A stretch of 64,000 nt of DNA from NCBI GenBank assembly GCA_039707465.1, contig CM077658.1:18587732-18651731 (forward strand). Reading direction: 5' to 3'. This DNA is from Rhabdophis nuchalis. Taxonomy: Eukaryota > Chordata > Lepidosauria > Squamata > Natricidae. This document shows positions 34,709-45,233 of this stretch, piece after piece. How positions within the stretch are numbered: the stretch's first letter is position 1; the number at the start of each line of letters is the position of its first letter. The notes below the pieces were generated by a model. The model was not told the origin of the DNA, did not search any database, and saw only the letters and a list, made by a program, of their open reading frames with translations. The position numbers were made by a program, and so were the translations under genes.

Positions 34709-35295
34709 GCCAACGCAGTCCTAGGCTGCATTAACAAGACGAGTAGAATCAAAATCACCTGAAGTGTTAATACCACTTTATAATGCCTTGGTAAGGCCAC
34801 ACTTGGAATACTGCATCCAATTTTGGTCACCCCTCAATGTAAAAAAGACTCTAAAAAGATTGCAAAGGAGAGCAAGAAAAATGATTAGGGGACTGGAGGC
34901 TAAACCATATGAAGAATTGTTGCTGGAACTGGGCATAGCTAATCTAGTGAAGAGAAAGGCTAGAGGGAGGCATGATAGCAGTCTTCCAATATCTCAGGGG
35001 TTGCCACAAAGAAGAGGGAATCAAGCTATTCTCCAAAGCACCTAATGGTAGGACAAGAAGCAATGGGTGGAAACCAATCAAAGAGAGAAGTAACTTAGAA
35101 CTAAGGAGAAATTTCCTGACAGCTAGAACAATGAATCAGTGGAACAACTTGCCTCCAGAAGTTGTGAATACTCCAACACTGGAGGTTTTTAAGAAGATGT
35201 TGAATAACCATTTGACTGAAGTGATGTAGGGTTTCCTGCTTGAGCAGGGGGTTGGACTAGAAGACCTCCAAGGTTCCTTCCAACTCTGTTTGACT
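34709..35295 (+). mobile_element. CR1 LINE 3' end with reverse-transcriptase C-terminal remnant
   Basis: Frames read ALVRPHLEYCIQFWSP, RLQRRARKMIRGLE and, after a frameshift near 34960, the NFLTARTMNQWNNLPPEVV segment. These are diagnostic of CR1. The 3' UTR ends GGTTGGACTAGAAGACCTCC then AAGGTTCCTTCCAAC. It is 5'-truncated and inactive. Confidence 0.93.
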
Positions 35296-35529
35296 TTTCA
35301 CGTTCCCTGCCCAAGGTAGGGCTGGGCTCACCTACCCCTAGCAACAATAGGAGGTAAAGAGGTGTCAACCCACACTACACAACCTTTTGACATACTCCTC
35401 TCCTCAAATGTATAAATAACAGGCTCCGTAGCAAACCTGATTCTTTGTCAAATGAAGGCAATTTAATAGAAGAAGAAATATCATAATTCAAATTCCCCCA
35501 GTTCAGGGAAGAAACACAGGCCCATGATA

Positions 35530-35760
35530 CTCTGTTTCCCCAAAAATAAGACCTCCCCGAATAATAAGCCCAATCAGGCTTTTGAGCGCATGTGCTAAAG
35601 AAAGCCCTCCCTGAAAATATTGCAACACAGCCATGAGGTGACCACGCTCACTGCCTCCTGCACCTCAAAAATAATAACACTTCCCTGAAAATAAGGCCAA
35701 GCATTTATTCTGGGAGTCAAAAGAAAATAAGACCCTGTCTTATTTTCAGGGGGAACACGG
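35530..35760. mobile_element. TA-flanked DNA element (AAAATAAGAC family)
   Basis: The left terminus CTCTGTTTCCCCAAAAATAAGAC is matched by the inverted right terminus CCGTGTTCCCCCTGAAAATA. TA lies on both sides (35528-35529, 35761-35762). No ORF is present. Confidence 0.8.
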
Positions 35761-35764
35761 TATT

Positions 35765-36068
35765 ATAGAAATTTTGCATCTGTCTAAAATATTACAAGGT
35801 GATGAGGAGGTTGTGGCACATTACACACCCACTGCTTCTGCTGTCTAGGAAGTGAAGCACCAATTGTTCTTAAAATCTCAGTGGTATTTTGTCAATATTT
35901 TTTATTGCAGCAAAGCAAATATAAATATTTTATGGTAAACCGAGGGCCCAAAATAAACAGTTTAGTAAATAGATATTACATTACAAGGAAGGAGCAAAAA
36001 AAAAGGCATCTGTAGAAAAATGTTTGCCATGTAATTATTTTTCCTAGTTTACATTCACTCGCAACATG

Positions 36069-36103
<35 letters not shown>

Positions 36104-37378
36104 CTCTCTCTCTCTCTCTCCCCACCGTTTTTTTGCTTGTTCTAAATCTTCTTCCTTGTTGCTATTATTAAAACCTTTAAAAGGTGCCAAATCTTAAATG
36201 AAGAAAAAAAAATGATTTGCTAGAAATTATTCATATCACAGTGAGCCTCTACTAAACCTGGCAGGGGTGCAATATTTTCGGTGAAATTAACATAAAATAT
36301 ACAACTGCAAATTATCCAGGAAATAGCTATGTTCTTTACAACACGCATTTACATTCAAGGGAGAGAGAGAGAGAGAGAGAGGAGGGGTCGAGAAAGAGAA
36401 ATGTTTCACTTATGTTTTTTCACCCCCCCTAACATAGAGTTGCAAATAGATTTTTCCCCCATACGATTTCCAGAAGGGAAATGAGCAGCCCTCCATAAGG
36501 AATACTGGCCTTTAAGGATGATGTTGAAAAATAACGTGGCTGAGGAGGAAAAAAAAGGAGGGAGGGAGGGAATATCAGTCCAAAGAGAATTACTAGTGAC
36601 CACAATCGACAGAGGACAATTTTAAGTGTGCAATGTTGTTGAGTCCGTTTCTAGATTTAGTCCTCTCCCTCTGCACACAAAACACTTTTCTTTCTTCGGT
36701 TTTTCTTTCCCCCCCCAAAAAAGGTAGTGCTATGTAAAATGCAAATCTCGCTGTAAATATTTCATTAAATTGTTGCATGCATCCCAAAAGCTATAGGTCT
36801 TAATTGAGAGGAGGTTATGTTTCCAGTCAATATATGGAAATGGAAAATGCTAATTCATGTTTTTCTACTTATGAAAAACCCTAGAGGACGGCAAAACCGC
36901 AAATGCACTCAACTTTAATATTATAAATATAATTTGCCTCTGTCTTTGTACTCCCCAGTGTGCTGGCTTTTATCTCCCAATGGCTGCAAGAGTTTTTTTG
37001 CACAGACACTTTTACATCATCTGTACAGGAAGTCAAACCTTCAAGCCCTCGCCAGTTTGGCAGGGAAGCCAGTGGCTAAGTAATATTGAAAACAGGAACT
37101 GAAATAAAATCTCCTTCGCGCAGGAAAAACAAGCCGTGAATGAATTCTGAGCGCCGTCCAGACATGGAGGGAGGGGGAGGGAAATGAATGCAACTCTGGG
37201 AGCCAATTCTGGCTAAGGGTCCTTTCCTTGCAATTAGCAAAGTGAGTAGCCATGGCGGTCTGTCCTAAGAAAAGGAAAACAATTAACCTTCTTGGCGTCC
37301 TCTCCATCTGGGAAGTTCAGAGCTTCTCAAGATGCAGCCATCGTGGAAACCATGGGCAGGGTTTTGCTTGGAAGTCAC
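35765..37378. other. Single-copy AT-rich block, possible regulatory DNA
   Basis: Apart from (TC)n at 36068-36121 and (GA)n at 36360-36382, this is the longest stretch in the window without a recognisable repeat family. The AT-rich, ATTA-containing sequence is of the kind seen in introns of developmental regulators. Function is not shown. Confidence 0.4.
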
Positions 37379-37545
37379 CAGTGGTGGGATTCCAATAATT
37401 TAACAACCGGTTCGTCCAGGGTCAGGTTGGCTGTTGTGGGAGGCGTGGCCCATCCCTGTCCTCCAGATCAACCGCTCATGTGGGATGGTCCTCCTGTGAT
37501 GGGCAACCTGACCCTGGCAAACTGGTTATTAAATTACACCAATGG
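37379..37545. mobile_element. hAT-like element (CAGTGGTGGGATTC family), degenerate right end
   Basis: The left terminus CAGTGGTGGGATTCCAATAA begins at 37379. The right end (GGTTATTAAATTACACCAAT) is diverged and no clear duplication was found. Confidence 0.6.
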
Positions 37546-37644
37546 AGAAATGGGCAGTGGAGGGGCTGGCACGAGGGGAACAACATTTTTTCCCCAAAAA
37601 TAGACTGGACAACCCTTTGATTGGGATGGGATAAGGTCTCCTGT

Positions 37645-37856
37645 CTTAAGAGTTAGCTATTGCAGGCTAACTCTGCCCACTGCCAGCAGTTCGATCCTGA
37701 CGGGGCTCAAAGTTGACTCAGCCTTCCATCCTTCTGAAGTCGGTAAAAGGAGGGCTTAGATTGTTGGGGACAATAGGCTGACTCTGCAAACTGCTTAGAG
37801 AGGGCTGTAAAAGCACTAAGAAGTGGCATATAAGTCTAAGTGCTATTGCTAATTCA
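37645..37856 (+). mobile_element. tRNA-derived SINE, family 2
   Basis: The segment contains GACTCAGCCTTCCATCCTTC, TAGATTGTTGGGGACAATAG and the tail AAGTCTAAGTGCTATTGC. It abuts a family 1 SINE in opposite orientation. Confidence 0.87.
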
Positions 37857-37858
37857 AT

Positions 37859-38358
37859 AAAGGTAAACGTTTCCCTGTCAGTCATGTCCGGCTCTAGGGC
37901 ACGATGCTCATCTCCACTTCTTAACCAAGAGAACCAGCATTGTCTGAAGACAATTTCCGTGGTCATGTAGCCAGCATGGCTATATGCCAAAGGCACACAG
38001 AGGGCTGTTACCTTCCCGCTGAGATGGTACCTATTTATCTATTTGCATTTGCATTTGTATCAGTAGTGGTATTCTGCTGGTTCTTATAGGTTCAGGCAAA
38101 CTGGTAGCAGCAGCTGCCGGAGGCTCCACACACACACACCCGCCCCAATGTAATGCGTAACCGTCTGCACATTTGCGAACCGATAGTGAAGGCAAGTGAA
38201 TCCCACCACTGATTTGCATGCTTTCAAACTGCTGGATGGGCGGGGCTGGATCAAGGAATGGGAGCTCACCCTGTTGCGAAGAGCTGGGGTCTCAAACGTG
38301 GACTGTCAGCTTTCCAGCTGACAAGCTCAGTGTCTTTAACTAAGGAGCCACTGTACCC
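37859..38358 (-). mobile_element. tRNA-derived SINE, family 1, split by a hAT-like insertion
   Basis: The two parts, 37859-38060 and 38212-38358, join to a standard copy at TATTTGCATTTGTATGCTTT-like sequence. The insertion is listed separately. Confidence 0.87.
38061..38211. mobile_element. hAT-like element nested in a SINE, 8-bp TSD
   Basis: The element starts CAGTAGTGGTATTC and ends GAATCCCACCACTG. The flanks ATTTGTAT (38053-38060) and ATTTGCAT (38212-38219) differ at one base. It is 151 bp and non-autonomous. Confidence 0.92.
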
Positions 38359-39420
38359 ACTGCCAATTAAATACTCAAACGTTTATAAATATAAAAGCAG
38401 ACATTGTGTTGGGTATCCAAGATGACCAAAGGATAAGCATGTTTTTATTACAGACTGCAAAAGAACTCCATTAAAACATCATCTCGGGAATTATTTGGGA
38501 TTGGATGGAGTGCCATGTTTTCCTGTTTACTTAGCTTACTGACTTCAAGAGTGGGGGGATAAGAATAACAGTGACATAGACTGCAGCACGAAGAGGATGC
38601 TGAAATAAAGATTCTACCCTCAGGCTTTTCCCAGGCTTAAAAGGCAGCGAAGGTGCCCAAAGGTATATTTTTTCCTTCCAACCAGGTGGATGTTTTCTTT
38701 AGAAAAAGTAAGCAACCGATGGGAAGATTTAATGTTTTTAACCTGTTTCAAAGCTCGATCAAAAACGCCTTTCGTCTTGCGCTTTAATTTTGAATGCTGT
38801 TTTGCTAACTATCAGCCTGGACTTCTGACAAGAGCGTTCCTGAAGCGGTCTCAGGGGAAAGAGGAGGAGGAAGAGAAGGGAGGGAAGGAGGAAAGAAGAA
38901 GAAGAAGAAAAAATGACCGAACGAGACAGAGCCAGAGGGGGGGAAAGTTCCATAACGTCTTTTGGCTTCGGTCCTGTCTACATATTATCCCCAAAGGAAC
39001 AAAGCTCTGAAAAAGCAGATCTCCACCCCTGCATTTGGACATGCCTGGAGATTACATGACCCTTGAGAAATTGAAACGACAATTCCAAGGGTTTGCAAAA
39101 AAAATAAATTAAAATTAAAAAAGAGACGGTCAAGAACAACAGGCCTCTTTATTTTATAAGAAAATAAAACTTCCAAAAATGCTTTCGGCTCCTCTTGGGC
39201 CAAAGAACCTGGAGGCAATTATTTTATTGGGATCTCATCTTTAAAGAGAGAATTGGAAATGGACGAGGATGGGGGAGTCAACTAGCAGAGAATGCTGGTG
39301 TTTTGCTACCAAAGGTCACTCAACCAACTTGTGTGCGCTAAACTTTCTTCTGCATGACTATGATTTCAACCAAGAAATAAGGAAAAAATTTCCAATAGGG
39401 AGAGCAATCAACCAATGTGA
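38359..39420. other. Single-copy intron, no gene seen
   Basis: A purine-rich stretch lies at about 38860-38915. Otherwise nothing was recognised. Confidence 0.4.
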
Positions 39421-39421
39421 C

Positions 39422-39800
39422 AAAACCAGGATGATTAGGGGACTGGAGACTAAAACATGCAATGAACAGTTGCAGGAACTGGGCATGGCTAGTCTAGTGA
39501 AGAGAAGGACCAGGGGAGACAGGATAGCAGCCTTCCAATATTTGAGGGGCTGCCACAGAGAGGAAGAGGTCAAGCTATTCTCCAAAGCACCCGAAGGCCA
39601 GACAAAGAATCATGGATGGAAACTGACCTAGGAGAGATTCAACCTGGAAACAAGGATAAATTTTCTGACAGTGAGAACAATCAACCCATGGAACTGAAGT
39701 TGCCTTCGGATGTTGTGGGAGCTTTCATCATTGGAAGCTTTCAAGAAGAAAGCTGATTGCCATATGTCAGAAATCGTGTAGGGTCCCCTGCTGGGCAAGG
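39422..39800 (+). mobile_element. CR1-type LINE 3' end (decayed)
   Basis: The frame reads RMIRGLETKTCNEQLQELGM and AAFQYLRGCHREEEVKLFSK, the CR1 C-terminal segment, then 3' UTR. The terminal GGTTGGACTAG box is lost. Confidence 0.87.
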
Positions 39801-39937
39801 AGGAATGTTTATAAGTCAAAGACTATTTGTATTCGCTTTGAATTGCCGGTTGATGCTTACCATTTTTCCCAGAATTGGGTTATCTTCTGGTGCATAAAAA
39901 GCTGGGGGTTTTTTTAATATTAAAAAATGCACGAATA

Positions 39938-40323
39938 CAAGCTGGTCTTCGACTTACCATTGAGCCCAGAATTTTGGTTGCTAAGTGAGTGTAATGTTAG
40001 TTAAGGGAGGTTTGTCCCGTTTTACAACTTCTCTTGCCACGTTTAAGTGAATCTCTGTGGTTGTTAAATGAGTGACACGGCTGTTAAGTGAATCTGGCTT
40101 CCCCGCGGACTTGGCTTGTCAGAAGGTCGCAAAAGGGGATCACTTGATCCTGGGACACTGCGGCCCTCATGAAAACGAGGCGGTTGTCCAGAATCTGAAT
40201 TTAAATCACATGACCATGGGGATGCTGCAATGGTGGGAAATGGTCAGAAGAAGTCACTTTCTTCAGAGCCATCGTAACTTTGAATGGTCACTACATGAAT
40301 GGTTGTAAGCCAAGGACTACCTG
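39938..40323. mobile_element. TA-flanked DNA element (CAGGTAGTCC family)
   Basis: The left terminus is CAAGCTGGTCTTCGACTTAC and the inverted right terminus is CAGGTAGTCCTTGGCTTAC. TA dinucleotides lie at 39936-39937 and 40324-40325. The body matches 16224-16604. Confidence 0.85.
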
Positions 40324-40670
40324 TAGCATCAATAAGATTTCTGGCCAGAAGTCCAAAACCAGCATCCTGAATTTCACCCATCGGAACTAAGCGCTCCGAG
40401 TGGACGGTGAATTGAAACCTGGAAAATCTGCGAGCGTTCCAGGCTGTGACAAGCGATATTAATGCCTCCCACTTTGACTCAATAAATCAAAACAGATTTA
40501 GAGGAACTATTAAGACTCATGTCAAGAATCCACACTTCACTTTAATAACTCCCTATTAACATATTTAACTGCTGGGCTGTATATTTTAAACATTTCTTAC
40601 TATTGGGTATATGAGTAATTAGCAGCTTTTAAGAAATGCATTAATAATCAGAGAGGCGTGGAGGGGAATA

Positions 40671-40975
40671 CAGAATAGAGAATAACTGAGTTGGAAGAGA
40701 GCTGAAAGAGGTCTTCTAGTCCAACCCCCTGCTCAGGCAGGAAACCCTATACCATTCCGGACAAATGGTTGTCCGATCTCTTCTTTAAAACCTCCAGTGA
40801 TGGAACATCTACAACTTCTGGAGGCAAATCATTCCTCTGATGAATTGTTCTCACTATCAGGGAAATTCCTCCTTGGTTCCAGCTTGCTTCTCTCCTTGAT
40901 TCGTTTCCATCCATTGCTTCTTTTCCTGCCCTTAGATGCTTTTGGAGAATAGCTTGACTCCCTCTTCTTTGAAGA
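40671..40975 (-). mobile_element. CR1-type LINE 3' end
   Basis: The AATAGAGAATAAC tail is followed by the inverted CR1 terminus (GAGGTCTTCTAGTCCAACCC) and coding debris. Confidence 0.9.
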
Positions 40976-41161
40976 TAACATTGAGAGGAACGTTCACTTT
41001 TTTTTTAAAGAATTGGATAAAATTGTTGAACAGTGCTGAGCATTTAAATGCCTTGTAAGTTTGGAGAAGAAACTGGCAGAGGAGCATGGAGGGGATATTA
41101 AAAGAGCAACAATGTGCATTAACAAAGTACAAGAGAATTCCCATCTCTGAAAGGTTTAGAG

Positions 41162-41604
41162 CAGGGGTGTCAAACTTGATTTCATTGAGGGCTGCATGTG
41201 GGTTGTGTTTGACCATGAGAGGAGGGACAGGGGGCATGGCTGGCTTGACATCACTCATATCGGGGGCACCTTTGGTGGCCTGAGGGCTCCACCAGCGAAA
41301 ACAGGCTCCCAAGTTACATTTTCGGCTGGAACGGCCTCCTGCATCCCGTTACCAGCAAAAACGGGATTCAAGAGGGCTGAGCGTGGCCCTCCTGAGCTCC
41401 GTTTTCAGCTGGGATGGCCTCCTGCATCCCTCTTCCAGCAGAAACAGAGCTTGGGGAGGCCACATACAACCTTCCCAAGCTCCATTTTTGCTGGGAGAGG
41501 CACCGCGGGCTCATTTTTTGCTGTTTCCAGGGTGGCCCCGCAGGCCAGATCTAAGCACCCCATGGGCCAGTTTCAGACTGTGGGCCTTGAGTTTGACACC
41601 CCTG
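41162..41604. mobile_element. hAT-like non-autonomous element with perfect 8-bp TSD
   Basis: The termini are CAGGGGTGTCAAACTTGAT and the inverted CAGGGGTGTCAAACTCAAG. The flanking octamers GTTTAGAG at 41154-41161 and 41605-41612 are identical. It has a GC-rich body with several CAGCAAAAACGG-like internal repeats. It serves as the empty-site reference for the nested insertion at 45549. Confidence 0.95.
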
Positions 41605-42055
41605 GTTTAGAGGGTTCACAAACTACAACCCCACAGAGACATGGATGTGTCTCCAAAGGACCTGTGGGACAACCAGGACTAACCAGACCCCGCTTAGCTT
41701 TCTCAGCCAGACAAAGTCCTCTCAAATGCTGCCATCTAGCTCGGCTGCCGTCCAAGCGCTGTTCCCACAGTTGCTGCTGAATTTGTAACTTTTAATATAA
41801 CCGAAGGGGGGAAATTAATAAATGGGTGGTTCTAATCATATTCTTTCAGTGTTAAGTAATTTCATTTCATTTTAATTAAGCTTACATTTCCGTTCAATCC
41901 AATTCCGGGGTTTTTTTTGTCCTGATTTTGCTCGCTTTGGGGAAATGAATCTTCGGAAGGCCAAGGGTGGATCTTAACCCAAAACCATTTGAAGATCCTG
42001 GGTGGATAGGTGAGCCTGGGAAGCCATATTGGGGGGACATGATATTGGACAATAG

Positions 42056-42875
42056 CAGTGGTGGGATTCAGCCCGTTCACACCTACTCTGGAGAACCGGT
42101 TGTTGACTTTCTAAGCAGTTGGGAGAACCGGTTGTTGGAAGAAATCTCCTTTTGTTTTTTCCCACTTTACAGGGCTAATCCTGTAAGGAAGGCAGGAAGG
42201 AAACATTCTGGTGTTCTTTCTAGTTTAATATTTATTGCTCTGCTTATAGAAACTGCCTCTCTGCTTAACCCTTATTACATTGGAACAACTAAGGTACAAT
42301 AATACAATAATATAATAGCAGAGTTGGAAGGGACCTTGTAGGTCTTCTAGTCCAACCCCCTGCGTGGGCAGGAACCTTATACCATTTCAGACAAATGGCT
42401 ATCTAACATCTTTTTAAGACTTCCAGGGTTGGGGCATTCACAACTTCTGGAAGCAAGCTGTTCCAGAGGTTAATTGTTCTAACTGTCAGGAAATTTCTCC
42501 TTAGTTCTAAGTTGCTTCTCTCCTTGATTAGTTGCCACCCATTGCTTCTTGTCCTGCCCCCAGGTGCCTTGGAGAATAGTTTGACTCCCTCTTCTTTGTG
42601 GCACCCTCTGAGATATCGGAACACTGCTATCATGTCTCTCCTGGTCCTTCTCTTCATCAAACTAGACATACCCAGTTCCTGCAACCGTTCTTCATATGTT
42701 TTAGCCTCCAGTCCCCTAATCATCTTGGTTGCTCTTCTCTGAAGTGAAGTGCCCATCGATGTGAGTGATGTTGAGTTGGCCACGCCCACCCAGTCACATG
42801 ACCACCAAGCCCCGCCTATCCAGATGGTCATTAGGGCAGAGAACTGATTGTTAAATTATTTGAATCCCACCACTG
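42056..42875. mobile_element. hAT-like element split by a CR1 insertion, 8-bp TSD
   Basis: The termini are CAGTGGTGGGATTCAGCCC and GAATCCCACCACTG. The flanks GACAATAG (42048-42055) and GACAGTAG (42876-42883) differ at one base. The body matches 23338-23672 but is interrupted at about 42294-42742. Confidence 0.92.
42294..42742 (-). mobile_element. CR1 LINE 3' end nested in the hAT-like element
   Basis: The minus strand reads LQRRATKMIRGLEAKTYEER, AVFRYLRGCHKEEGVKLFSK and NFLTVRTINLWNSLLPEVV with few breaks, then the CR1 3' UTR and an (ATTGT)n-like tail. It is among the least decayed CR1 fragments here. Confidence 0.92.
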
Positions 42876-42883
42876 GACAGTAG

Positions 42884-43237
42884 GAATGATGGAAGACTTA
42901 GCTGGCATGGGAGAGACTTACAAGTCTTTTTTTTTTCTTCAAATCTGCATCTCAGGAAACCAGAACTGAAACTTATATGCCACCTTATACCAAGCTGCAG
43001 TTGAATAACTGTTTCAACCTCGCATGCTAGCTTAACACCAGGATGAAATATTACTGGGAAACTTCTTAAATCATCTCCCATTGACACTGACAGATCTTCC
43101 CCAGTCCCCAGACCAGGATTCCTCAGGGCAAGAAGAGAAATTCCAAGGTAGACTATATGTGTGTTCTGCATTGTGAGAATCCAGCCAACTGTGGCTTATC
43201 CAATAAGCCAGGATTAATTCAACCATAAGGCTGTTTA
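42884..43237. other. Single-copy intron, no gene seen
   Basis: No feature that I can support. Confidence 0.4.
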
Positions 43238-43442
43238 CCTGTTACGCTGTTCCCTTCCCACCAAAGGTGGTTCCTATTTTTCTCCTTGCATTTTTACATG
43301 CTTTTGAACTGCCAGGTTGGCAGAAGCTGGGACAAGTAAGGGGAGCTCACTCCATTAGGCGGCGCTAGGGATTCAAACCACCGAACTGCCAACCTTTCTG
43401 ATTGACAAGCTCAGCGTCTTAGCCGCTGAGCCACTGCGTCCC
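43238..43442 (-). mobile_element. tRNA-derived SINE, family 1 (tail part missing)
   Basis: The tRNA-like head is intact on the minus strand (GGGACGCAGTGGCTCAGCGG, A-box-like; B-box-like GGTTTGAATCCC), with body to CACCTTTGGTGGGAAGGGAA. The 3' tail is truncated. Confidence 0.88.
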
Positions 43443-43904
43443 AACCAATTCAACCACAGTTTAGTTCACAACATGGGAGCGAAGTCTTCGAAAGCATGCT
43501 GCCTGCCACTCTGAGAAGTCTGAAAGGCAGTGGAGGGGAGGGGAAAAGATGTGTGAAGGTTGCTTTCACATGCGAATCACATTCTGTGTTTCCTACCTGT
43601 AATAGCATTTTTGCTAATCCTCCTCTCCAGTAAGGTGGGGGTTGGAAAAGAGTGGAAGACCTCACCATGGGGAACAGGAACTGCACCTATAAGAGACAGG
43701 AGGCAGAGAAACTCAACTCCTCCCCACGTGGCAAGGAGTCTTCGTGGATGAATTCGCAACAAAGTCCTGCCATGTGCAGAGAAGGTAGGTGGGATGCCAC
43801 GGGGTTAGAAGGAGGCCTGTGAAAAATAGCATCACGTATTCCCTTGCCCTCTGCCTTCATCCATCCTGGCCATGGAAAGGAAACCCCGGGCCCTCACCAT
43901 TCAG

Positions 43905-44503
43905 AGGGAGGGAGGAAAGTGCATAGAGAGATGGAAGAAAGGGAGATGCAGAGATGGATGAAGGTGAATAGAGGGAGGGAGGCAGGGAGGGAGGGAGGAG
44001 GGAGGGAGGGAGGGAGGGAAGGAAAGAAGGAAGGAAGGAAGGAAGGGGAGAGACAAAGGGAGGAGGAAGATGAGAAAAGGAAGGAAGGAAAGTGGATAGA
44101 GGTAGGTAAGTAGGTAAGAAGGAAGGGAGAGAAGGAAGGTGGAAGATGGAGAGAAGGAGGAGATAGAGAGTGAATAAGGAAGGAAGGAAGGAAGGAAGGA
44201 AGGAAGGAAGGAAGGAAGGAAGGAGGGGGAGACAGGGAGAAGGAAGATGAGAAAAGAAAGGAAGGAAGGAAAGTGGATAGAGGTAAGTAAGTAGGGAGGG
44301 AGGGAGGGAGGGAGGGAGGGAGGGACGGAAAAAGAAAGTAAGGGAGGTGGAGAGCAGGAGGGCATAAAGAAAGGGAGGGGATAGAGATGGAAGGAAGATA
44401 GAGAGATGGAGAGATGGAGAGAGGAGATAGAGTGTAAATAGACATACGGAGGGAGGGAGGAAAGAGGAAGGAAGGAAGGAAAGAAGGAAGGAAGGAAGGA
44501 AGA
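43905..44503. repeat. 600-bp GGAA/GGGA polypurine microsatellite tract
   Basis: This is a compound array of GGAA, GGGA, AGAT and GTAA-type units, almost all purine on the plus strand. It generates the long Pro/Ser/Leu-rich artificial frames on the minus strand. Confidence 0.96.
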
Positions 44504-44569
44504 TTGATCACATTTGCACTGGATCTTTCAAAGTGTTTCAAAGCATTGACCCCTTTCCAACAATGAGCT

Positions 44570-45225
44570 CCCAATTTCCAGCCCTATAACGTCAATCTAG
44601 ATAACCACGAGTTCTGTTTTCCCCAATCCTCAAATTGGAAGGCAATTACCCCCAACCAAATCCCTAAAAAACAAGGCTAACTTTGCGTACTCCGATCCAA
44701 GCAAATGCTCTCTGCTGGAACGGGGGGGGGGGGGGTGTGGGAGGGGGGAGAGGGAATCACCAAGAAGAACTAAAAGGCAAGGAAGTCCCAGAATGTTGAT
44801 CTGTCCTTGTTCTAAATCGGGAGTAACATTAGACCTCTAACTTGCAACTTAACGGGTTCGGTAGCAATCGAATAAAATCTGCTGCAAAAGACCCTTCCTA
44901 ATGGGCAGTCTTGGAGCTTCATAGGCCAGTTTAGAGCCTCCCTGAGGCTCACAGTTCAATTTCCGTTGACCTTTAATTAAAGACAATACACTAAATTGAC
45001 ACCAAGAGATTTAAAACTACAATATAAATTTGGCTGCATAACTAGCATCCGAATAATTTTTTTTGTTTGCCGCTTCCTCTTGCTTAAATGTAACAATTTA
45101 ATAAAAAAAGGTTGTTAACGACATGATAAATCTTGACTCTCCATCCTTAAAAAAAGGCTGAGTTTTAAAAAGGCTCCACACAATGTGTTCTACTAAGAGC
45201 AGAGGGAAAACACATTGTGGTATTA
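44570..45225. other. Single-copy AT-rich block with a G-run
   Basis: G-runs at 44722-44753 could form a quadruplex. The rest is unique, AT-rich sequence. 45111-45175 is repeated at 46877-46941. Confidence 0.45.
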
Positions 45226-45233
45226 CTCGGTAT

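Noticed and set aside
43420..43442. tRNA gene from A-box and B-box-like sequences
   Set aside because: The boxes belong to the tRNA-derived head of a SINE, as in the other family 1 copies. No cloverleaf or discriminator context.
43894..44574. 226-codon Pro/Ser/Leu-rich frame
   Set aside because: It is the translation of the GGAA/GGGA microsatellite array in the absence of stop codons.
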